Source: Helopsaltes ochotensis (taxonomy: Eukaryota; Chordata; Aves; Passeriformes; Locustellidae). Taken from it: 64,000 bases of DNA. A program made the position numbers and the translations under genes. This document shows, piece by piece, positions 49,742 to 62,582 of this stretch (its first letter is position 1; every line of letters begins with the position of its first letter). A model generated the notes under the pieces. That model did not search any database, was not told the origin of the DNA, and saw only the letters and a program-made list of their open reading frames with translations. The stretch lies in NCBI GenBank assembly GCA_013400155.1, contig VXBM01000342.1:234200-298199 (forward strand), in the 5' to 3' direction.

Positions 49742-52187
49742 GAAAAAGCAGCTAATTCTTTTCTTTCTTGTAATACTTGTAATTGTCTGTGTCAATCAGA
49801 AAAGGGATTTCTTTAACTTCTCTAAAAATACGGAAAATATCAGTAACAAATCAAAAAATGTTCTCCAATTATTTTAAGGAGAAATGTTATATTTCTGCAT
49901 TACATTTTACCGTGAGTAACTTATAAATCTAAAGAAAGAAAAGCAGCTGTTTTGAAGCTCTGGTTTGTATCTTTATAGTAGCCCAACTTGCATGTACAAG
50001 AAGATATGCGAGGGTGCTGACTACTCTTACGATCTCAGACCCAGGCTGCATATTTCTATGCAATAGAAAAAAAAATTTTACCAGGAAATTCACCATACAT
50101 TGGGCACTGAAATGCAGTATTATAAATTCACTTCCAATTAAATTTGCCACATATTGCCTGTATTGCTCCTTATCCTTGGAGGCTGCCAAAGGAGGTAGAG
50201 AATACTGGACTATACCCAGGACTTTAAATTCCTGAGAATTTATGTTTGTGAAACAGCATGCTCCTTGGGCCTATAAGCAAGAGATAGACAAGGAAGCAGA
50301 ATTAGAAGCCAACACACTGTGAGCAGTTGATGAATGTGTCTAGCTTTGTAAAGAGTCACATCTGGTATTATAACTCTTTGCCTCTCCAAGTTTGGAAACT
50401 GAAAACATATAGTCTTCTTAAGAATTTTGATTGCAAAAACCCCTAAAATTTTGACACACAAACCTTTTGAAAACATGCTCCGTACGGGAAGCATTGCTAG
50501 CTTAGCAGCTGAGTCAGAGATTTAATGATAAGTATGATGAAGTAAGCAAGCAATATTACCTTCTCTTGACACTTTCCAATACCAAGACTGTCCTGGGAAT
50601 AACTTTAAAACAGCTAATAACTTATTAGCTTTTCCTTATTTTCCTTTTGCTGTCTACTTCTAAGGATGTTTTGTAGTTGCTGCTGGTAGTAAGAAGCTTA
50701 GCAAAACAAGGATAGAAATGAGGATTTAAATGAAGAAATCAGATGCCACTGGCTAATGTTGACATAGAAGTTAAGAATCCAAAAAGAGAACAGTTTGAAA
50801 ATAACTTTACTGATGTAACGAAGCCAATTATCTTCAAATTATTATCTGCAAGTCTATCAGGTACAAATTCACGTATTACTTCCTATTTTTACATGAAAAT
50901 GATGCAATGAATAATTTTGTTATTTTAGGGGCTGAGAGGACTCAAATCTAAGACGTACTGCCCTGTTTACACAAAACAGCTTTTGCATTTTCTGAAATAA
51001 GTGACTCACCCACAGATATACCTTTACCATGATATATGCAGAAGTATCAGAAGACACTGAAGGTTGTCTTGTTTGTAGAAGACAGGAAAAGACAGTCTTC
51101 TAATGACCTCAGAACAGGAAAGGGAACCTTGCCTTGAAACGACTGTATTTCCCCTTATTCTCTTCATACCTGTTTTATAAGTTTTACTCCTACCTTAAAC
51201 TGTCAGTCAAAGGAGATGAAGAAAAAAGGGGGGAAATTTTGAAATGGAATGCATTTTCATGAAATACAGTGTTTCCCTTTTAGCTCTCAAAAAAGGTGAT
51301 AACATCTGTATAACATGAAATTTATATGCCAAAGTTTGAAGCAAAAACATCTGCATAGAAAATTCCTGCTGAAACAAAGAAACTAATAATTTTCTCAGAG
51401 CAGAAAAAAAAGTATTCATTTGTCCAAAACTCTGAACATTAGCTTTATTTCTATGCACCAAAAGATGCTATTAAAAAAATATTTGGAATGCTATCAGAGT
51501 TTAGCTTTCAATTCAAGTCTTTTCTAATAGTCATAACTATAAGTGGGGATAACATCCATAATGTTGAAAGTTTTACTTTGAAAAAGCTTTTACAGATGTA
51601 TGCTTTCAAAATAGATTTTATGTAGGGAGTTTACTTGGAGAGTCTTTCCATGTGAACAACAGTGAGCCTGCTGAACACATTCAGAATGCAAGTCTGCAGC
51701 CAGAACCACCAAACTCAAGACTGCTGTGAACAAGTCTGGTCTGTATAATAATTTTGTCTTCCTTTATGAGTGTTGGCAAAGTTGATTTTCTCTACTGCCA
51801 TAGTACAGCTCTGCAGAAGTGCATAAAAGCCAGTGTTGAGGATGAACCCTGAAACAAGGCTTACAAATGATGATGAATCTTTGGCAATAAGGGCAGTTAA
51901 ACAGGCAAATAAATAACAAAGTGTAGTTCATGAGGAGGAAATTTTTAAGTATGTATACTAGACTTCTGGGTACTTTTTGAGATTTACTGCATCAGCATAG
52001 TCTAATAAAGAGCTACTGAGAATTCCCCAACTATTCATCCCCTGTATTCACAGGAAACACTGGATGCATATCATCTGTCATAATGGACTCTGCATGTCCT
52101 TCCAGTACATCTACTTTGGCCTTCTGGCATTTTGGTTCATAAATGGCCTCCTGAGTCACAAAAACCATCGTGTATTAGGAGTCTTAC

Positions 52188-52271
52188 ACTGATCTTGTCC
52201 ATGGCAGGGGGTTTGAAACAAGATGACTTTTAAGATCCTTTTTAATCCAAACCATTCTATGATTTTATGAT
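52188..52271 (+). mobile_element. CR1 retroposon 3' end fragment
   Basis: The plus strand shows 'tgatcttgtccatggcaggg', 'gatgacttttaagatcc', 'aatccaaaccattctatgat' and 'tttatga' in order. This is the avian CR1 3' end with its characteristic TTCTATGAT tail. About 85 bp remain. It is noncoding and diverged. Confidence 0.92.
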
Positions 52272-53240
52272 CTTGCTACCCTTTGCAAAACAATGAACCT
52301 TATGACATGGATGTCGACAAAAGAGGTGGTTTGAACCTACCAAATTCATATCTACCATATCCAAAATCTTTTCATCCAAGGTTAGACCCCTACTGCAATT
52401 TTAACCTTCTTTGGAATACCAAGCTTCAATGTTACTGTCCTGCAGTATCCCCAAGATAGCGTTCTTCAAAAAAAGTGATGGCTGTCCCTGTCTGATATCT
52501 TTAACATTTTGGAAATCAGCAGTTTGCTGTTCTGCAAAACTGAGTTAAATAATAGTGTGGCTCCCTTCATAAACGCTAGTTGTTCACAGCCAAGCTCAAA
52601 CACAACAGTGTGCTTTTACAGCTATCTTGTTTGCAGTTTTGTATGGTTTTGTCAGATTTGTACAGTGCAGACATAAAATGTAAGGGACAGTGAGTCTCAG
52701 GTTCAGTGTAGGCAGTTTATTGAGATGTAAATATCAATATGGTTATTTATGGTTTTCAAATAATTTGCAGGTTGCCTTTCAATCATTTTGATAGTCAAAA
52801 CTGTTTCACAAAGTAGCTCAGACAAGCACTAAAATGCATTAAATCAAGTTGATTGCAATATCACTCTTTTGTCAGTGGATATATCACTTATGTCTTTACT
52901 TACCAGAGGCTTCTCCTTTTCACTAAGCACTATATTCCCAAACAATGTCTAAACAGAAAGAATCCTCAAAGAAAGCAGCATTCTGTTTATCTGCATATAT
53001 TTAATTTTAATAAAGTGTACTTGGGCCCTACTACGGTAATTTTCAGTATTTTAATTTTTGCCTAATAGTAATTTCCTTAATATAATAGACCCTCCATTCA
53101 ACATTTAGCCAACAAGAAAAAGGATACATCCTCAGATACAGCTTTTCAACAACCTTCATCAGAATGCCTTATAACCAATAAATGAAGGGATTATTAGAAA
53201 AGATTCTGAGAGAATGAAAAATTATTCCTTTTGCTTATGA

Positions 53241-53335
53241 AAAATATTTTGCCCAAGGTTACATAGAATGATTTTGAAAGCATGAGAAATTAAATACAGA
53301 TTTCCTGAATCTCTGTCTTAGGACTTTAACTACAA
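53241..53335 (-). mobile_element. Possible MIR / CORE-SINE remnant
   Basis: The plus strand reads 'ttttgcccaaggttacatag', then after about 40 bases 'aaatacagatttcctgaatc', 'tctgtctta' and 'ggactttaactaca'. This is the order of the reverse complement of the MIR body (gcccaaggtcacacagc, gaacccaggtctcctgactcc, cagtgctctttccactaca) with substitutions. If correct it is an ancient copy shared across amniotes. Confidence is limited because similarity was judged by eye. Confidence 0.45.
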
Positions 53336-54579
53336 ATATTCTTGCATGGGTACTGGCTACAAATTGTCAGTGTGACTGACAATAAGCCTCAGTACTTGAT
53401 GATCCATCTAAACTTCTTTTTAAAGGTAAATAAATTTTTAAAATAAAAATAATATTTTTAAAGTAAAAAACACCTACCTGTATGACAAGAGAATGAAAAA
53501 TGGCAATTTTAATATGAAAACCTATTGTAATGAACAATTACCAAAAGGGAAAACTAGACACAGTCACAGACTCTAATGGAGACAGTAAGTATCACCAGAA
53601 AAAACTTGATAGCAACTCTAAAGACTAGGCAAATTTCCTGTAGTGTTTGACAGTAGGGATAATCTAAATAGAATTTTCATTATGTTGCAAGCCTGATACT
53701 TCTGAGAGGGGGAAAATTAAAATAAGAGAAGGAACATTTTAACTACTTCCACAGAATAAAAATTCAAGAGAAAGAATATCAGGACTAAACTAATCATGCT
53801 TTCTATAATGTCAAATTCTCCTTCTGGCAGTATTGAGATATTCAGATTTCCAAGATTAAAAAAAATTAATTTTCTAGCATGCCAATTATAATATTTTTAA
53901 AATGTAAAACATATTGTGAAATCAAAGGTAATGTTTGCTACAAGCTGAAATAAATGTTATACATAAATATTGAGAAAACACACACAATGTCAGACAAAAT
54001 CATTGAAATAAGACATTTTATCATATCAAATGCTCACATTTTTGAAATCAATTTAGAAAAGTGTTGGAATAATTTCTATTCTTACTATTGAGAAGTTATC
54101 AAAATAAGCTGCTCCCACAAAACATTTTATTGCACCAAAACTGCATTTTTATCTTTTCTAAAGAAATCTGTTCCATTAAAAATATTTTAACCAGTCTGGA
54201 AACAGATGAGTTCATGTAATCTGCTGGAATGTGTTACTGAGCTTACAGAGGGTTTGAACAATTAGTTCCTGAGGCTGGGAAGCCTTGGCTCTTCAATTAG
54301 TGCCTAAGAGTTGTGGAGTTTCATTTCCACTCCTTGAATAACAACAGAATGATCAAGATGTTGGTCTATCACATACATCCAAGAACCCAAGAATGACTGA
54401 GTTATATACTGAAACCACACAGGCATAAACTATAGAAAGGAAATGCATGCAAAGGCTGCCCCAAAAAGTCTCCTGCATAGAGATGAATGTGGAAAAGGGC
54501 CATTTCAAATCTGTGTGGTTGCTTTCTCTAGAGGAAAATTATTAGATTTCTAAATCTAATCAACATGCAGCATGAGTAG

Positions 54580-54930
54580 CGTTAGCAGCCACATATTCCC
54601 TCTTCATTCTGTAAATACTGAGGCATAGAGGAGAAGCCAGCTTAATTAAATGCTTCCATCAAAAACGAGTTACATTTACTTCTCCTTCTGCAGCTTGTCT
54701 GTGGAATAAATGAAATATCTTTAAGTCTGAAGTTTGTTTGGTCTTTAAACATACTTGCCCAAAGATACTGCTAAATAATTTCATTGGCCTTGGTCTCAAC
54801 ACCTTTCATCTGTGCAGCTCCTGTGTCAGTCTGATAGAGCTCAGGCATTAATACACTGTTGCCTTTACACTTTAGCTGATTTGGAAGTAACTTATTCCAC
54901 CAGAGGTGAATTCCATTAATGTAAGTTGGT
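54580..54930. promoter_or_regulatory. Candidate conserved noncoding block
   Basis: This mixed-composition stretch lies within AT-rich DNA and has a cttaattaaat homeodomain-type site near 54640 and an attaat near 54847. It also has several CTG-rich words ('ctgcagcttgtctgtgg', 'ctgtgcagctcctgtgtcag'). No frame is open over it and no repeat was recognised. Assignment is speculative. Confidence 0.2.
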
Positions 54931-55477
54931 CCTAAGACACAGTGTGTTCAAGGATGTGAGGACTGACATCAGCAAAGCAGGCCACCTGTGTATTTTTTCC
55001 TTTGAGTGATTATTATTATGCATACATGCTTGGTTTTTCATTTAGCTCTTAAGTTTAATGTTTACTTGACCCAGCAAGAACAAATTACAGAATATTTGCC
55101 TATACGTGAACATTTGGCAAGGCATATTTTTTTAAATAAGACATTGTTCTATTCTCACGATTCATATAAAAGATCTCATACTATTGTGGACATTTAAGAG
55201 TTATCCAGGAAAATACCTAACCACACAAAAATGTCTGCTTTAATTTATTGATTCATTTTGGACCATCATGGGAAACTTAGGGCCTAAAAATATCTTACCC
55301 ATAGGCTTTCTGTTCGCATTTCATATGTACTGGGAATGACTGACTGTACTAGAGGCCCTTGGTACCTGTTGCTGAGGTTTCTGTACTCAGTATTTTTCTT
55401 GGATTGGACTTGCAGCCAACTGGTTGTAATTGACCCTCTACTGGGACAAGTTAGGATAAGAACATATGCCTTTCCTT

Positions 55478-55529
55478 AAAAAGAGAGAGAGAGAAAAAGA
55501 GAAGGAGAAAGGGAGAGAGAAAGAGAAAT
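55478..55529. repeat. GA-rich simple repeat
   Basis: A 50-base purine-only stretch built from GA and GAAA/GGAGA units, starting aaaaagagagagagag. It is an imperfect (GA)n microsatellite. Confidence 0.93.
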
Positions 55530-58500
55530 ATCACCAGTATTTATTTTAAGTTGCCTTCATTTCCAGCTTTTCTGGCAAAATGTCAAGCTTCTGTCAAAAT
55601 GCAGAACTCCAGCTAAAGGAGCTCCTGGAAAAAAAGACTACATGAGGAATTCTACCTAACTCAAATATAAAATTTAAGAATGGAGCAGCAGAGTTATTTC
55701 TGCCCTGTAGGGTAGACAGTCCACTTGATATTGCCATAAGATTTCTACACATGAAATGCCAGGTTGGCATCTCTCTTTAGGGCAGTGATTAGTCAATTTG
55801 TCATACTTCATGCAAACATAAATTACTAAATTATAACTACAAATGTGAAAACCTCCAATAGTCCTTTACCTCAGGCCAACTATTTCTAGGCTAAACAAAC
55901 TTGACACCAGGCTTCAGCAGCAATTGTAACAATTCCATGAGGAACTCAAGGGGATTACTGGCTGCACTGTATGAAAATATGCAAATTCTATCTAATTTTT
56001 AATCTATGAAAAAGGAACTTCATTTTTACTAAAGTTTTGTGTGCAGAAAAACACATTAAAAAACAAAGCTAGTGTCTTTGCATAAATCTTTCATGCAACA
56101 CAAAGCTTTAGTGCATGTAACTAAAAACTATCAATACCTTATCTTCGTTGGTGAGCTCACACTCACGCTAGCTTTATTCTCATTTTTGGCATATAAAGCA
56201 CCTCTGAAATCAGCAGTCCATTTCTATTGGAACTCAGCATCCCCTTGTTCCTGTCTCAGTGCCTAAATACATGTAAACTTACTGGAAATCATCCTTTTCT
56301 TCTTCAGACAGATGCAAAGATTTTCTGTTTTGAAAGCTGCCATGCATAAATCTCTTCCTACTAAAGAAACACGAATATTTCACATTTTTATACCCAAATT
56401 TAAACACTGAGTTGCAAAACACTGACTGATGAAGTCTAGTCAGACAGATATCCCATAATTAAGAGATTGAAATGCTCCAACCTTTATGAAAAAGTACCAC
56501 AATGGGGAAAGCCTACATAGCCATAGACTCCTGTGGTATCTTTAATAAATACAAATATTTGGCGGCACTATTAGGCTTTGCTTCCAAAAGACAAATCAAC
56601 AGTATCTCAGTATCTGCTAATGCCACATCAGGACACTGATGCAACATTTAACAGATAATTTAAACTCTCCCAATCTTATCCAAAACTCCCAAGACAAAAA
56701 CCACCCATTCCTAACTGACAGTTCAACCTCAACAGCAGCTTTGTTTGCAGCAGAGATGCGCCCTTCTCCAAACTGATGAGAGCATTAAAACTAGCACAGT
56801 CCTTAGCTTAGACAGCATTCATAACAGTTAAATATAAACTACTGAATTTATAGTAATGTCGTATAGAGACTCATAACAAAGAGCAGGTATATGTAACCTC
56901 ATGTCTTTTAGCTGGATGGAAATAGATGTTCTTCCTTCAGTGGTAAATGGCTGTTGAGCAGCCCCATGTCCCAAAAGACAAAACAAGGAAAGGTCTTTTC
57001 TGCAAGGAAGAAGCAGTACTTGTGTTCCATGAACACGCTTCTCACCCTCATGCAAACTGTTTGCCTCGTGTCTCTCAGTCCTCCCACTCCTCTCTGGCCC
57101 TGCTGCATTTCTGGGCCCATAGGAGCTGTAATGGACTTACAAGCTATGTAATTGCTCTGGGTGATTTCATCAGCAGTGGCAGCAAAGCCTCGGGCCAGGA
57201 GGAGGTAATATTAGACAACAACAGAGCATCTGTTCAGTTTTATTTTAACATAACAGCCAGTCATGGAAAAAACCATTTTTCCTAGTTGTTGGTATGAACA
57301 CCAGGATGGCATTAACGTGGACAAAATGCCTATGAGCTACACTGCCACAGCAGGTACAGCTGGAGTCTATGGAAGTATCCATAACAAAACTGGCCTCAGC
57401 AGTCTTGCAGTCTCAGCTCAGATATCCACCCATTCACCATCAAAAGAAAATTGTCTCCTGACACACAAGTAATTCTGCAGAGAAATTCCTGAATAGTTCA
57501 TGGGCATTCCTCCTTTACCGAAGGAAAAAATACAGATCTCATACTACTTTTTACACTGTTGGCAGGTGAAGATAATCTGAAAAAATATTGAACTATGCAG
57601 AATGAACAAAATTTTCTGTATCTCTCTCTGTTTCTTTTTATAAAGCAGAAACTTAACCTCTCCTATGGATTTAATGCCATAAACTGTTGCAGCCAAGATG
57701 TTTATAAAAGACGTTATCAAAACTGGAATCATCAAGAAATCGTATCAGAAGACACTGTTTATGTACAATTATGCCAGTCTTTACTTTTTTCCTCTCCTTT
57801 TTCTTTCCCTCTTTTTGTTCCTTTGCATAGATCCACTTAATTCCTTCTCTTCGTGTGGGCAAAAGCTGACAGTTGCATGACAAGGAATGTTTCCCTTTAT
57901 AAAAGCCTACTTCCTCTCTGTGTAGTTTTAGCCTCATTGAAATGTTTCCTATTAAGCTCAATCAAGGCAGCAATTATCTAATTACTCACTTATGCTTTTC
58001 CAGTCAAAAATTGTACAACCAAGCATATTGGTGGGTTGCATATATGTTTATTATTGTTTTTATATGTCCCTGTTTAGGTTTAAGAAGCAATCAAATATTT
58101 TTACAGTACTTTTGTACTGCCCCTAAGTCTACTTGCTACAATTTTCTACTACAGTAGGTCACAAACCCACTTCTATGCCTCCTACCAATTCCACAGTAGG
58201 TAGATGGTAATTTCAGAATCAAGTTACAAACTAATTTCATACCAATGGGCTTTGAATATATATGTTTGTAAAGAAAAAAGGATCCAAGGGAACTTTTAGG
58301 TCTTCTAAAATGCACCACTCTTGTGACAAAACTCAAGTGAAAATGGATTTCACAAGGCCTCCAAAAGACCCACATCACCGATACCTAGATGTTTGCTTTA
58401 GAAGGATCCTTGAAATCAAGAGTATCAATGATGCAGGTGGTTTATATTCTTCAAATGAGATATACAATGAACTTATTGCCATAAAGAACCATGGCAGCCA

Positions 58501-58674
58501 ACCAACAATGACTAGGTTCTTTTACTGAAGTATGACAGAAATTATACTATATAAATGTACACCATGCCAGTCTTCGTTGGCTACCAAGTTCTTGCTATAT
58601 GTAGACTGCTATAATTTTGTTTCTTCTCTGAAAAATACTCTTTATCAATAAATTATTTTTTAAAACTACAGAAC

Positions 58675-58706
58675 TTTTTAATGCATGAAGTTTTTAATGC
58701 ATGATG
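58675..58706. repeat. 16 bp tandem duplication
   Basis: tttttaatgcatgaag is followed directly by tttttaatgcatgatg, with one mismatch. Each unit contains the palindrome atgcat. Confidence 0.88.
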
Positions 58707-61700
58707 CTTTGTTTTAGAATGCCTAAAGACCTTCTTCCTAGTAAAGACATGAACAGAATTGTATTAAAATGTCTTCACACAATCTTTAAATCATGCAATA
58801 CTTAATGATTTGAATTCATTTTAGTGATTGTCTTTTCAAAAGTGACTTGTGGCTTTGGACACCACAGTTTCTAGGCTCATAACGTAACACACTATACAGT
58901 AATAGCTACATTTTCAAAATGGTGTGAGCAACTATCCATCGAAACCTAGACCTTTTTTCCTACTCTACTTTAAAAAATCTACAACCCTTCTACAGTGGCA
59001 CTTGAATTTCATAGTTTGGATCATGAACATTTAAAGCTCCATTTGAAGCCTAAAAAGTTCTTCCCAGGTCCAAAGCAATCTTGCATTCTGAGCTGTCTCA
59101 GAGTAGTTCTTCCAAGATGGTTTTAGCTATAAAACACAGTACTCCTTCAGTAGCTTCATGCTGGTTGGGTTTCATACTGAAACCTCTATTCTGTGAGACA
59201 GATTATAGCAGAAACATAGCCACTGAAAACTTCTGACCTATGTTGCAGAAATACCACAGCTTTGACTGTTCATATAAGGTTTCCTGCAATGCATGACAAG
59301 GATGACTGAAAAATTCCCTTTGATTTCATGTGGCCCATAAACAAAAGGCTAAGTCTTTTTATAATACTTACCAGTGTAAGAATAAAAGGACAGGACATAC
59401 CAGCTAAACACTTGCTGCTTCCCCCAAACAGTGCCTAGAAGGGCACAAGTCCCACTCATCATCTTACCTTCACATCAGTACTGGGGAGACACCGTGTTCA
59501 TGTGTAAGAAAACAGCAGTGTTCTCTGTAGCAGGGGAATCTCAGCCTTCCTGCAGGGATTCTGTCTTGGGCTGCAGAACGTAAGCCAGTTCAAGCCCATT
59601 CACTCTTCCCTCCTTCTCAGGCCACAGACAGATTGTACCCATCAAAGACAACTTGTTGCTCCTTTCAAGTTTTGAGTTATTTTATCAATAAAGATTGCTT
59701 GAAATTCATGGGAGTATTTTAACCATTTTAAATAGGAAGAAGCAAGAAGTACAAAACATTAAACATTTCACGAAGAAAAAATTACTTATCAGTCAGGGTG
59801 TAAGAATTAATGTTGCAGAACATGATTCTAGAATTACAATTGCATTATCCCCTGTGCATGAGATATGCTACATGTACATGGTTTTAAAGCACACACAGTG
59901 AGTCTGGAAACACTTAGCAGCGACAGCCTGCACTGGTGTGTAGGAAACATCTTTAATTTCTAGACCAAAGACATCTGGGACAAAAGTAGAACTAAATTAT
60001 GTTCATCACATGGTTGCCCTTTATTAACTTGCAGACTATAATACTTTTTTTTCATAAAGTTTTTAACATATCCTGTTGTCTAGTTTTTAAAGTGAAAATG
60101 TTCATTCTTAGGAGAAAGGATAATTTTACAGAAAAAAAGAAGGAATTTCAGGCTTATGTTGTCATTGCTAGAATGTAAATGGATACTTATACAGTATTTA
60201 ATAAATTCATGAAGTGCACTATTTTTCCCACCACCTGACTGTGATGTTGTTTCATATACATTATCAACAAAAATTACAGCTGCCTGGAGTTTCTGGAAGA
60301 TATATGTACAGAGCACACACTCACACCCCATATACATGAAGGAATATCCATGTGAAAAATTGGAGAGGAATGTAATACCCATGACTGCATCACCTGCCCA
60401 CTAATCCAGCTCCCTGGGAGTTACTCTAACATTCCAAACTACTGAGCAGCTTCAAACAGTTGCCACTGAAAAAGGAAAAATAATAAAAAGGAAAGGAAAA
60501 TAAGGAAAACAGCCCTAAACCTCCAAACATGACAGTGAAATCCTTCTCCGTTTCATTTTCTCTTACATCTCTACAAAGCATTTCCCTAAACTAAACCATG
60601 AGCCACCATGATCTGAGCAGAAAGATAAACAAAGCCAATTTTAACTGAATTTTGAACTTCTGCCTTTAGAAGTGATACACCAAAATCCAACCCCTTTCCT
60701 GATGGAGTTTAACATTAGAATGGTATTGACTAAAAAGATTAATTCTAGTAACTGCAGCTATGATGAATAGTTCCAATTTTAAAAAGCATTGAAAGAGTCA
60801 GAATTCCCAGCATCCCAATGCAATGACTGCTATACCCTTAAGAACGAGCACAAAGAAATGTCAAGCTGCACAGATATTTTAATTCCAATTTAAAACTCCC
60901 CAACCCTACTGTGATATTACAATATAACTTTTTAGGGCAAAACTGCTGTAATTACAGCAAAAATATGTTCCATGTAGATCTTTATATTACAAGAGAAAGA
61001 CATTCTTAATATCTGTATCTTTATTAGGGTTTTTCAATGATAGAAAACTTCTTGTTGCCACCAGTAATAATCTGGATGGGACAGAACATGGTAAGATACA
61101 GAAAACTTCCTAGAGGAAGTTTGAATAATGATGCAAAAAAAAGTTTAATCTCATAGAACATTTTATGGCATGACTGTAGTTTCCTGTATAAATAAAGAAA
61201 TCCATAAAGCAGGTACACATCAGCTTTAATAAGCTGTGGTCCCTATATTAGATGTTATCCATAAGAAGTTTTTACAGTGGGGTTCACTACCTCATGTCTA
61301 CACAGTAATATCAAGTCCTCTAAACAGCTCACAGATGTAATACGACAAGAAGAGTTGTGCTGAATTCAAGTTTTAACTGTAAAGAAGGTAGATGTTCCAG
61401 CAGAGAAGTCATCAGCCAAGAATTCTGGTATGGAAGACTATTTTCTGAATTGTTCATTCTTCTGTAAATATGCTATTTGGATGATTTAAAACATGTTCTA
61501 CATTTCTGAAATATAAAGTAACCCCCATATTCTTGACTCTTGATCTGAGCCCAATACAGCTGCCACAAGGATAAAAATATTTTATTCACTGTCGGGGTTG
61601 TCAAACACTGAATAGACTGCCCAGATCATATGCATATGCAGAAAAAACCTGACTCCTTTTACAAAGATAAAGCTTTGAAAAATATAGAGGATTTAAAAAC

Positions 61701-62558
61701 TGTATGGACTAGGTTTTAAAACAACTTAAGGTGCATACAAGCAATACAAATATAGAAAGAAAAAGCAAATAAAAGAAAATCATAGCTATGTATTCTATTA
61801 GGATTCAAATTACATAAATGCTAAATAATTAATAAAATAATTGATTAAGATTTCTATTTTCATGACATGAGTTAGTACATAGAAGATTTTGGCAGTTTAT
61901 ACCATTAGCAGTAGGAGAACAAAGTATAAACCACAGTATTTAACCTAAAAAAGTTCCTCATAGTCCTGAGGATAGATGCAATGGAAATAAATGGAATATT
62001 TATTAAAAATAGCTACTACTTATTAATTTTTTTCTGAGGCCAATAAAATTGAAATGAAGAAACATTAAGAGCAGAGAGGGAAAGGACTAGGAGCAATTAA
62101 GTCCTCAAAATCTTTAAATCATTGTGAAGTCAATAAAGCCAATGGGGATTGAGAACATGATGAAAGTCCCAACTGTACACGTAAAATAGAAGAATGGATA
62201 AAACATATGTAAAACATGAACATTTTTATATTAAAAGGACCAGTGTTTCAACTATTACAGCTCTGTCTGATTAGCAAACTGATATAAGAGTAGGGAAGGC
62301 TGGAAAGCACCATCTGTACCATTTACTCACTGATTCTCAAAACATGATGTCAGGACCCTGATGGTAGGTGGTCTTTGAAGAGAATATGTTGATTTCACAT
62401 AACACAGGCTCAATTTAAAGTGTACATGGAAATAGACAATGCACATCCAGAGCACAAACCACACGATATTACCTCTGTACACAGATATGTAACAGTGCAA
62501 ATTCCTCCAAATTAAAGGTTAAACTGCTCCCAGAGGAAGAGCAGTCTAGCCAGCCCCA

Positions 62559-62582
62559 CAGCAATGTAATCAGCAATGTAAT
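62559..62582. repeat. Perfect 12 bp tandem duplication
   Basis: cagcaatgtaat is present twice in direct tandem with no mismatch. Confidence 0.88.

Larger units (their letters stand above)
46933..52187. other. Unique AT-rich noncoding DNA
   Basis: No gene or transposon was recognised. The stretch includes a C/T tract at 47448-47470, an imperfect 20 bp tandem duplication at 47353-47392 (three mismatches), a polypyrimidine tract ending in two AG dinucleotides at 47.87-47.96 kb, T12 at 48822-48833, and a motif-dense block at 49.43-49.70 kb ending in A16. Open frames are at most 113 codons and show no domain. Confidence 0.6.

Noticed and set aside
58262..58528. 88-codon plus-strand frame of mixed composition
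   Set aside because: The minus strand is open over the neighbouring part as well; no family recognised and no splice or start context supports it.
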